Shown here piece by piece: positions 57,125-64,000 of a stretch of 64,000 bases of DNA. The stretch comes from Bacteroidetes bacterium GWF2_33_38 (lineage in GTDB: Bacteria; Bacteroidota; Bacteroidia; Bacteroidales; GWF2-33-38). The stretch covers positions 1-64,000 of the forward strand of contig MEOF01000006.1 of the NCBI GenBank assembly GCA_001769505.1. The letters are read 5' to 3'. The position numbers and the translations under genes were made by a program. The stretch's first letter is position 1. Every line of letters begins with the position of its first letter. The notes beneath the pieces were generated by a model that was given only the letters and a program-made list of their open reading frames with translations, was not told where the DNA came from and did not search any database.

Positions 57125-59536
57125 CTATTGTTTCAAATCTGATTTTTTGAATATATACTGATAATCAATGTAGTATATTATTTTAAACGACAAACTGTTG
57201 GTTTGTGGCATTTCAAACGTTTTTTGTAAATTATCATAATAGTTCGTAACAATATTTTCCGATTCAGACGAAAAAATTGCATTTTTCCAGACCAATGAAA
57301 GTTCGCTACCAGCAGCAAAGTACCAAGTGTACGACAAATCAAAAGTTAAAGCATTAAAACTGATGTCGTGATTTCCTTCGTAGTCAGAATCGGTCAAATA
57401 TCCTGAGTTTTCGAGTCGCAAAAAGCGTGAATTTTCTACCGCAGTAAAATAATGTCGGAATCGATAACTTAATGATGATTTATTGTTAAAAATATAATTC
57501 ATTGAAATTGTATTTGTAAAGGTAGGAATATCACGTTCGCCAAAATAAATGGTATCGTTAATATTTGTTGCAAAACCTCGATTGTTTTTAGCAAAGCTGT
57601 ACGATGAAGAAAAAATAAGCATCATTTTGTTGCTCAATCTAATTCTAGGGCTTGCAGAACCCCATGAATAGGTAGCGTTTTGATTTGAATTAAAAGCAAA
57701 GCCCGCATCAATATCAATAACAAATTTTTTACGATAATCGGGAGACAACCATAAATTTGCATAAAAACCTTTCGGAGATTTATAAATTCGCCCATCAGTT
57801 CTTGCTTCGTAAAAATCATTTGATTCAACGGGATTTGCATTCATGTTTATTCCCATCGATAAATAATTTTTAAATGTAGTGTGAGTATTATAATTAATCT
57901 CCATTGACTCAAATTGCTGGCTATTATAAATTAAATTATAACTCACTGATAATGAATTGTGTAAATTTATTATTTTCCAAAAAGGGTCAAAAATATGGTA
58001 ACTGATTTCAACATCGTTTTCGATGCTGTTATTCACATCCAAATAGCCCATATCATTTGGGTCAAACTTGTCGTCGAATATTGTTGTTTCAAAGCCATAT
58101 TGCAGATTTCCACTCATTTTTCCTGCCTCTATTTTATAATGATATCCAGATTCTTTCATTTCTCCTTTTTGAAAACGCTGACTAGTTAAAAAACTTCCTG
58201 AGATTCCATAATCATTACTCTTATCTACTAGCTCAAAAACGCTTCCAAAAACATCAGCCATATAATCTTGTCGTTTTACATTCGTATTTACAAAACTTAT
58301 GTATGAATTTCCCCACAGCGATTGGTCAAAGACAATCATATTGTAATTTGTAAATGCTTGTGTAAGTTCTTTTCGTTCGATATTTAAAATTGTATCTTCA
58401 ATGTCGGCAAAAGTATTTGATGTCATTCCATTAAAAAATCCAACGCCTAACCCTTTGTTTGTTCGACCCGATATTTTTGTTGCATTTATTAAATGCGTTT
58501 TTGATGGATTATGTATAACTATTTCGTTCGAATCAAGAGAGTTATATGCAGAATAATAATTTATGGGTTCATCGGCAATTCTTCGCGTATAAAAGATATC
58601 TCCTTTTTCAAAAAGCTCAGTTCCTTCAGTAAAAAATGAACGTTTTTCTTCATAATAAATTTCGAAAGGCGTAAGATTTAGCACAATGTCATCAGATTCA
58701 ACTTGTCCGAAATCTGGAATTAGAGTCATATCAAGGGTGAAACTTTCGTTCAGCCCACATTTTACGTCCATTCCTCCATTAAAAGAATACCCCCACTTTT
58801 GTTGATTGCTTGTTTTTTCGATATAACTTGAAATATACGGCATAAACGATAAACGTAAAGGAGGTGTGATATTTTGAATATTAATCAAATTGCCACTCTG
58901 AGTGAATACGTTCTCCTTTTTATTGTCAACATAATTCCATGTTGAAAATTCTCTTTTTCGTCGAATGTTTCTCCAGAAGTTGATTCCCCAAACATGAATA
59001 TCTTTTTTTGGAAATCGTATGGCAGAATATGGAATTTTCATTTCGACAAACCACCCGTTTTCATCAATCGTAACATTACTTTGCCACACGGCATTCCAAT
59101 TTTCATCGCTTCCGTTAGCCGAAAATTTTTCGTCAATTTGAACTCCAGCTGCTGTAATTTTAAATGAAAATGCGTTTATTCCATCATCAAAAGGTGTAAT
59201 ATCAATACTGAAATTATCAGTATTTGCGTCAGAATCATCACGTTTACAAAGTTCTTTCAAAATGCTGTCTGGAGAAGTATCGTATAGGTATGCTCCCACA
59301 TAAATAGCATTATTATCGTATAAAATTTTTACTTCGGTATGTTGCGAAGCTGGTTTTCCATTAAATGGAGCATATTGGATAAAATCTTGAGCCGATTTTG
59401 CATTATCCCATTCCGATTCATCAAGTATACCATCTATTTTAATATGAGTATTTATCCGAAACGCTTCAAGCTGCTTCTGTTGAGAGAAAGCATTGAAAAC
59501 ACATAAAGCAAATATAATAAATCCGAGTAATCTCAT
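57125..59536 (-). CDS. DUF5916 outer membrane protein with CBM9-like N-terminal domain
   Basis: 803 residues from ATG 59536, which begins a normal signal peptide (MRLLGFIIFALCVFNAFSQ); an ATG at 59560 would add 8 residues. A CBM9-like beta sandwich (about 25-190; IDGILDESEWDNA) is followed by the DUF5916 region (about 210-800) with the hallmark FFTEGTELFEKGDIFYTRRI start and a large set of barrel-type strands ending in a terminal beta strand. DUF5916 proteins are outer-membrane; the ligand is unknown but sugars or glycans are plausible from CBM9. Monocistronic. Confidence 0.87.
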   Translation of the reverse strand: MRLLGFIIFALCVFNAFSQQKQLEAFRINTHIKIDGILDESEWDNAKSAQDFIQYAPFNGKPASQHTEVKILYDNNAIYVGAYLYDTSPDSILKELCKRDDSDANTDNFSIDITPFDDGINAFSFKITAAGVQIDEKFSANGSDENWNAVWQSNVTIDENGWFVEMKIPYSAIRFPKKDIHVWGINFWRNIRRKREFSTWNYVDNKKENVFTQSGNLINIQNITPPLRLSFMPYISSYIEKTSNQQKWGYSFNGGMDVKCGLNESFTLDMTLIPDFGQVESDDIVLNLTPFEIYYEEKRSFFTEGTELFEKGDIFYTRRIADEPINYYSAYNSLDSNEIVIHNPSKTHLINATKISGRTNKGLGVGFFNGMTSNTFADIEDTILNIERKELTQAFTNYNMIVFDQSLWGNSYISFVNTNVKRQDYMADVFGSVFELVDKSNDYGISGSFLTSQRFQKGEMKESGYHYKIEAGKMSGNLQYGFETTIFDDKFDPNDMGYLDVNNSIENDVEISYHIFDPFWKIINLHNSLSVSYNLIYNSQQFESMEINYNTHTTFKNYLSMGINMNANPVESNDFYEARTDGRIYKSPKGFYANLWLSPDYRKKFVIDIDAGFAFNSNQNATYSWGSASPRIRLSNKMMLIFSSSYSFAKNNRGFATNINDTIYFGERDIPTFTNTISMNYIFNNKSSLSYRFRHYFTAVENSRFLRLENSGYLTDSDYEGNHDISFNALTFDLSYTWYFAAGSELSLVWKNAIFSSESENIVTNYYDNLQKTFEMPQTNSLSFKIIYYIDYQYIFKKSDLKQ

Positions 59537-59547
59537 AGAAATACATA

Positions 59548-59572
59548 AAAAAAGGGGCATAGCCCCTTTTTT
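59548..59572 (-). terminator. Intrinsic terminator of the lamin-tail protein gene
   Basis: AAAAAAGGGGC and GCCCCTTTTTT form an 11-bp stem with an ATA loop; read on the minus strand the T-run follows. It lies 15 bases past the stop codon at 59587 and directly before the DUF5916 start. Confidence 0.85.
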
Positions 59573-59586
59573 AAAACTTGGTTATC

Positions 59587-61527
59587 TTATTTTTTTACAA
59601 TTCTATATGTTGAAACAATCTCTTTTCCGTTGATTAAGGATACAAAATAAAGTCCTTTTGCAAACGAAGCTAAATTTAATTGAACTTTGTCTGTATTAAC
59701 TTCAATATTTAACAAACTTTGTCCCAAAGTATTTGAAATCGTAATTTTTGTTATTGACTCAAGTCCGTCAACGTATAATTTATCGAAGGTTGGATTTGGG
59801 TATAAATTTGCTATTTTTTTAACTACAACTTCGCTAGTTAAAGGATCTCCAGGAGCCAAGCCAAAGCCAAATAATGAATTACTTGTTGATACAGTATCAA
59901 AACGTAAACTAGGATCTGTCCATGTAGTTGAAGAACCTGATTCAATACCATCTTTTAATCTAATATTTTGATTATAAGTTTGAACCCCATTTCCAGCCCA
60001 ACCCGTTCCTGCTGGGTCAACGCCAGTTGTATCTCCAAAAATATCTTGAACAACACCGCCTAAAAGAATTACCAAAGGATCGTCGCCATTAAAGGTAAAG
60101 CCTTTTGTATAAAAATCAGCACCGTTACCGATAACATAATCTTTAAAACCTGTTCCCGTTCCTGATGTGTCAGCGTCAGTTCCTATAACCATAACATCAC
60201 CGTCAGCTAAAGTTCCTGCTGACAACGTAAAATCAGTTGTTGTAGCAGCACCACCAGCAGAGCCTTTCATAACTTTAAGAGGCGTAGCTTCAAAATTAAT
60301 TTCATTTCCTGAATTATTCCAAAGTTCAATACCTTTTGGAGTTGTTCCAATACTTGTTTCAATATATTGACTAATAATCAATGAATATGGAACGGGTGCA
60401 AAATAAAAATTAATGACGTATGTCATTTGTTCTGAGCCGTTTTCAGCTGTAACTTCAATAGTTGTTGTTCCTGGTAATCCGGCTGCATTAACTTGAGCAG
60501 CAGTTGCATTTACATCATTCAATACATAAGTAACAGTAGGAACAACCGTTACTCCCGATGATAATTCTACATTGTAAATCAATGTAAGAGAATCAAATCC
60601 AGTAACTGTTAGTCCATCAACAAGTAAATCGTTCAAGGTTGCATCGGTATTTCCTGCTGGAGCCAAGGTAAAGTTAACTTCGTAGGATAAAGTAGTCGTT
60701 CCATCTTCGGCTGTTACATCAAGAGTTGTTGTACCAGGTAAACTCAAAGCATCGGTTTGTACAACTGTTGCAGCTGAATTCATCAAAGTATATGTAACAG
60801 TTGGCACAATAACAGTTCCGTTAGGAAGTTCTACTGTATACGAATATGTTGCTGCATCAAAATCAGTAATTGATATTCCATCAATGCTAATATCGCTTAA
60901 ACGAGCATCATCTGATGGTGGAACGATAGCTCCAGGAGCTATTCCAAAACCAGTTAATGCATTATCTGTTGTTGTTGTTTCGAAACGTAAACTTGGGTCT
61001 GTCCAAGTTGTTGTTGCTCCAGTAGTAATACCTGAAATCAACGAAATGTTTTGATTGTAAGTTTGAACTCCGTTTCCAGCCCAACCCGTTCCTGCTGGGT
61101 CAACACCAGTAGTATCGCCCAAAATATCTTGAATTACTCCACCTAAAAGAATTACCAAAGGATCATCGCCATTAAAGGTAAATCCTTTTGTATAAAAATC
61201 AGCCCCATTGCCGATAACATAATCTTTAAAACCTGTTCCAGTTCCTAATACATCAGCATCGGTTCCTATAACGATAACAGCACCGTCGGCAAGAGTTCCT
61301 GTGCTAAGAGTATAATCAGATGTAGTTGCCGGACCGCCTGCAGAACCTTTCATAACCTTAAGGTTAGTAACTGAAAAGTCGATTGTTGCTCCTGAATTGT
61401 TCCAAAGTTCAATTCCTTTTGGAGTTGTTCCTGTGTTTGTTTCGATATACTGACTAATAATCAATTGAGAATAACTCATTGATGTTGTTAGTATTACGCT
61501 TGCGATAAAAAGTAAAAATTTCTTCAT
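59587..61527 (-). CDS. T9SS-exported protein with duplicated lamin-tail domains
   Basis: 646 residues. Signal peptide 1-20 (ending MSYSQ). Two near-identical LTD-type domains (about 21-200 and 380-560; both begin LIISQYIET and contain ELWNNSG, GNGADFYTKGFTFNGDDP and DPAGTGWAGNGVQTYNQN) enclose two cadherin-like or DUF4988-like beta sandwiches (about 205-290 and 290-375; starts DARLSDISIDG and DATLNDLLVDG). The C-terminus (from NLYPNPTFD) is a T9SS tail. At DNA level the duplicated segments are similar too (offset 1083 bases). Likely a surface protein; binding partner unknown. Confidence 0.87.
   Translation of the reverse strand: MKKFLLFIASVILTTSMSYSQLIISQYIETNTGTTPKGIELWNNSGATIDFSVTNLKVMKGSAGGPATTSDYTLSTGTLADGAVIVIGTDADVLGTGTGFKDYVIGNGADFYTKGFTFNGDDPLVILLGGVIQDILGDTTGVDPAGTGWAGNGVQTYNQNISLISGITTGATTTWTDPSLRFETTTTDNALTGFGIAPGAIVPPSDDARLSDISIDGISITDFDAATYSYTVELPNGTVIVPTVTYTLMNSAATVVQTDALSLPGTTTLDVTAEDGTTTLSYEVNFTLAPAGNTDATLNDLLVDGLTVTGFDSLTLIYNVELSSGVTVVPTVTYVLNDVNATAAQVNAAGLPGTTTIEVTAENGSEQMTYVINFYFAPVPYSLIISQYIETSIGTTPKGIELWNNSGNEINFEATPLKVMKGSAGGAATTTDFTLSAGTLADGDVMVIGTDADTSGTGTGFKDYVIGNGADFYTKGFTFNGDDPLVILLGGVVQDIFGDTTGVDPAGTGWAGNGVQTYNQNIRLKDGIESGSSTTWTDPSLRFDTVSTSNSLFGFGLAPGDPLTSEVVVKKIANLYPNPTFDKLYVDGLESITKITISNTLGQSLLNIEVNTDKVQLNLASFAKGLYFVSLINGKEIVSTYRIVKK
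59920..61460. repeat. Internal 1083-base-spaced direct repeat within the lamin-tail gene
   Basis: Segments near 59920-60380 and 61000-61460 are similar at DNA level over about 450 bases (for example GTTCCTGCTGGGTCAAC at 60005 and 61088). They encode the two LTD domains and point to an in-gene duplication. Confidence 0.75.
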
Positions 61528-61636
61528 ATTGATTCGTTTTTGTTAATTAATGTAAAAGGACATAAAAATAGTGAAAAATATGTATTTATGTTCTGCTTTT
61601 TATTAATAAATTTGATAAATTTTAAAAACAAGAAAA

Positions 61637-62227
61637 ATGAAAAAAAGTTGGATTATAATTATTGTGATTGTTTTGATGTTATTGTGGTTGGGTTTTTCTG
61701 CTCAAAGTTCGTACAACTCAATGGTTGAAAAAAACGAGTCGGTTAGCAATCAGTGGGCTCAGGTTGAAAATGTTTATCAGCGAAGAGCTGATCTTATTCC
61801 GAATTTAGTAAATACGGTTAAAGGTTACGCAGAACACGAAAAATCGACATTTACTGCCGTAATTGAAGCTCGTTCAAAAGCAACGGCTGTAAATATTGAT
61901 GCAAATAATCTTGATGCAGCATCATTTCAAAAGTTTCAAGAGGCTCAAGACGGCTTATCATCGGCTTTGTCTAAGTTAATGGTTGTTATGGAACGTTACC
62001 CTGATTTAAAAGCAAATCAAAACTTTTTAGAACTTCAAGCACAACTCGAAGGAACAGAAAACAGAATCACCGTTGAACGTATGAAATTTAATGATGTGTC
62101 GAAAGATTACAACACGTATATCAAGAAATTCCCAAAAAACTTATGGGCAAGCATGTTTAATTTCGAAGCTAAAGAATATTTCAAAGCACAAGAAGGTGCA
62201 GAAAAAGCTCCAGAAGTTAAATTTTAA
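61637..62227 (+). CDS. LemA family protein
   Basis: 196 residues. One N-terminal membrane helix (about 4-24) is followed by a helical LemA domain with the signature NQWAQVENVYQRRADLIPNL (about 40-59) and VKGYAEHEKSTF. Members are membrane-anchored with helices on the outside or inside depending on the species; function unsettled. It starts a plus-strand cluster with two TPM-domain genes (gaps 17 and 93 bases), a common Bacteroidota arrangement. Confidence 0.95.
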   Translation: MKKSWIIIIVIVLMLLWLGFSAQSSYNSMVEKNESVSNQWAQVENVYQRRADLIPNLVNTVKGYAEHEKSTFTAVIEARSKATAVNIDANNLDAASFQKFQEAQDGLSSALSKLMVVMERYPDLKANQNFLELQAQLEGTENRITVERMKFNDVSKDYNTYIKKFPKNLWASMFNFEAKEYFKAQEGAEKAPEVKF

Positions 62228-62244
62228 CTCTAGAATTATACCTA

Positions 62245-62685
62245 ATGAAAGCTAAAGAATTCTTTACTCAAGAACAAATAGGAGAACTTAAAAATGCTAT
62301 TCGCGATGCCGAATTAAATACATCAGGCGAAATACGATTGCATATTGAAGACCACTCTAAAAAGGACGTTTTAGATCGTGCAACGGATATTTTTGCAAAA
62401 CTCAACATGCACAAAACAGAACTTCGAAACGGAGTTCTGTTTTATATTGCTGTTACCGACCGCCAATTCGCAATTTTGGGTGATGTTGGAATCAATAAAG
62501 TTGTTCCCGAAAATTTTTGGGATAATATAAAAGAAACAATGCTTGCAAAATTTAAAGAAGACAAATTTGCCGAAGGTTTAACAATCGGTATTAATATGGC
62601 TGGCGAACAACTTAAAAAATTCTTTCCTTATCAAAAAAATGATGTAAACGAACTTTCTAATGAGATTTCTTTCGGAAAACAGTAG
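62245..62685 (+). CDS. TPM domain-containing protein (soluble)
   Basis: 146 residues. A TPM domain (about 5-130), with TSGEIRLHIED, NGVLFYIAVTDRQFAILGDVGIN and a C-terminal amphipathic helix. There is no signal or clear membrane helix. TPM domains are found in YgcG-like and photosystem-assembly proteins; some have weak acid phosphatase activity. It lies 17 bases after lemA, and a second TPM gene follows 93 bases later. The paired TPM genes differ, this one having no tail. Confidence 0.88.
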   Translation: MKAKEFFTQEQIGELKNAIRDAELNTSGEIRLHIEDHSKKDVLDRATDIFAKLNMHKTELRNGVLFYIAVTDRQFAILGDVGINKVVPENFWDNIKETMLAKFKEDKFAEGLTIGINMAGEQLKKFFPYQKNDVNELSNEISFGKQ

Positions 62686-62778
62686 CAAAAATTAGTATTT
62701 GAAATTTGTCAATTTTTAATAAAATTTTAAGACGAACGTATCAAAACTTGAGCATATAAACACCTTAAAAACAATCGG

Positions 62779-63525
62779 ATGAAAAAATATACAGTATTAT
62801 TTATTTCTCTTTTTATATCTTTTATTGCTCTATCGCAGAATATTCCTGAAAAACAAAATCCCCCCAGATTGGTTAACGATTTCGCAGATATTTTGACCGA
62901 TTCAGAAGAGCAACAACTCGAAGCCAAACTGGTTGCTTTTGATAATGAAACATCAGTACAAATCGTAATTGTAACAGTAAATTCGCTTGACGGACAAGAC
63001 AAGGCGATGTATGCTTATACACTTGGAGAGGAATGGAAAGTTGGACAAGAAAAATTTGATAATGGAATTGTTGTTCTAGTAAAACCGAAAACTTCAGATT
63101 CAAAAGGGGAAGCTTTTATTGCAACCGGATATGGAGTAGAACCATTAATCCCCGATGCTACTGCAAAAGAGATTGTCGAAAATGAAATGATTCCTAATTT
63201 CAAAAACAACGATATTTATTTAGGAATTGAATCGGCAACAAATACGTTAATTTCTTTGACTAAGAAAGAATTCTCGTCTGACGAGTACAAAATGAAAAGT
63301 TCGTCAAATACCAAAACGACAGCCATCATAATTTTTATCATTATAGTTATTATCGCAAGTATGTTGTTTAAAAATCGTGGCGGAGGACGCATGGGGGGAA
63401 TAGGAACTGGAGCAGTATTTTTTGGAGGAACAGGCGGTTTTAGTAGTTTTTCAAGTGGTGGCGGAAGTTTTGGAGGTTTCGGAGGAGGAAGCTTTGGTGG
63501 AGGTGGTGCAGGAGGAAGTTGGTAA
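62779..63525 (+). CDS. TPM domain protein with glycine-rich tail (YgcG-like)
   Basis: 248 residues. Signal peptide 1-19 (ending IALSQ), a TPM domain (about 25-165; VNDFADILTDSEEQQLEAKL, YGVEPLIPDATAK), a membrane helix (about 183-199, TAIIIFIIIVIIASMLF) and a Gly-Ser-rich tail (FSSGGGSFGGFGGG, about 212-248). This is the standard architecture of the YgcG family. The TPM domain is predicted to be periplasmic and the tail cytoplasmic. Third gene of the lemA-TPM-TPM cluster; probably acts with LemA. Confidence 0.92.
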   Translation: MKKYTVLFISLFISFIALSQNIPEKQNPPRLVNDFADILTDSEEQQLEAKLVAFDNETSVQIVIVTVNSLDGQDKAMYAYTLGEEWKVGQEKFDNGIVVLVKPKTSDSKGEAFIATGYGVEPLIPDATAKEIVENEMIPNFKNNDIYLGIESATNTLISLTKKEFSSDEYKMKSSSNTKTTAIIIFIIIVIIASMLFKNRGGGRMGGIGTGAVFFGGTGGFSSFSSGGGSFGGFGGGSFGGGGAGGSW

Positions 63526-63588
63526 ATAAATTTTCTACATTTTTAGATTTTGTGTAATTTTGTATAATTATTAAAAAAATAAACAATT

Positions 63589-64000
63589 ATGTGCGGAACA
63601 TGCGGATGCGGCGACGATTCAGTAAAAATTACTAAGCCGGGAGAAAAACACACTCACGAACATACTCACAGTCATAAACATGCCGATGGTCATGCACACG
63701 ACCATGAACACATACACTCGCATCATCATGATGAGCATCATACACATGACCATGAACATCCACATAGTCACGACCACAACCATGATCATTCACATAGTCA
63801 TGAAATTAATCTAGAGATAGATATTTTAAAGAAGAATAATCTTTTAGCCGAACGAAATAGAGGTTATTTTGAAGCAAAAAACATATTTGCATTAAACTTA
63901 GTAAGTTCGCCTGGGTCTGGAAAAACAAGCCTTCTAGAACGAACAATTAAAGATTTAGGTAAAGAAATAAAATTATTCGTAATCGAAGGCGATCAACAAA
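63589..64000 (+). CDS. hypB: Hydrogenase nickel incorporation protein HypB (3' part beyond window)
   Basis: The first 137 residues are present; the rest lies past the window edge. It starts [10 protein letters not shown], the N-terminal metal site of HypB, followed by a region (about 20-72) with 26 histidines in HxH runs that stores nickel. The GTPase begins with [12 protein letters not shown] (about 105-116). HypB delivers Ni to [NiFe] hydrogenase with HypA. The gene is downstream of the TPM cluster. A hydrogenase is implied but not seen. Confidence 0.93.
   Translation, partial: MCGTCGCGDDSVKITKPGEKHTHEHTHSHKHADGHAHDHEHIHSHHHDEHHTHDHEHPHSHDHNHDHSHSHEINLEIDILKKNNLLAERNRGYFEAKNIFALNLVSSPGSGKTSLLERTIKDLGKEIKLFVIEGDQQ

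Overview
The window is AT-rich (about two thirds A+T by eye) and comes from a member of the Bacteroidota, most likely a Bacteroidales-type bacterium. The evidence is a type IX secretion system (T9SS) component (PorQ), seven secreted proteins ending in a T9SS sorting domain, families largely confined to or common in the phylum (DUF3078, DUF3109, DUF2027-Smr, DUF5916), and promoters of the Bacteroidota form TTG-N19-21-TAnnTTTG. A HypB-type hydrogenase maturation gene, a 2[4Fe-4S] ferredoxin, a bacteriohemerythrin, a DcuC-type carrier and ATP-dependent phosphofructokinase suggest an anaerobic or microaerobic fermentative life (inference). The left edge begins inside what looks like the end of an IS21-type insertion sequence, so it may be a contig end.

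Layout. 1-700: IS end, CPCC-family protein, a palindromic dispersed repeat, tRNA-Val. 0.7-3.5 kb: lepA and an uncharacterised membrane protein. 3.5-7.3 kb: a two-gene unit for a giant repeat lipoprotein and an outer-membrane barrel. 7.5-12.4 kb: radical SAM YgiQ, a T9SS-exported propeller protein and an FRG-domain protein. 12.6-23 kb: housekeeping (queA, DUF2027-Smr, L,D-transpeptidase, porQ, cmk, ispH, pfkA, priA). 23-25 kb: a membrane/THEP1-NTPase fusion that resembles an ECF transporter with a different motor. 25-41.5 kb: large secreted proteins (leucine-rich repeat protein, PKD/GEVED protein, gingipain-type C25 protease) around a two-gene signalling unit of a 14-blade propeller histidine kinase and a REC-PAS-adenylate cyclase. 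41.5-54 kb: carrier, ung, DUF3078, a tiny T9SS-tail protein, a Gre-like protein, gpmI, DUF3109, thioredoxin-fold lipid/periplasmic protein, then a tightly overlapped lipoprotein-subtilase-xseA operon. 54-57 kb: chemoreceptor, ferredoxin, bacteriohemerythrin. 57-64 kb: DUF5916 barrel, a duplicated lamin-tail protein, a lemA-TPM-TPM cluster and the start of hypB (cut by the window edge).

How the genes relate. PorQ belongs to the surface complex that releases and anchors T9SS cargo, and the seven cargo proteins in the window are its plausible clients. The C25 protease and the neighbouring PKD protein share modules and have near-identical promoters, so they are probably expressed together. The propeller kinase and REC-cyclase genes are 5 bp apart and look like one pathway converting an extracellular ligand into cAMP. 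The least ordinary items are the THEP1 fusion, the kinase-cyclase pair, the 16-repeat lipoprotein with its partner barrel, and the dispersed palindromic repeat found at 511-555 and 48877-48921.
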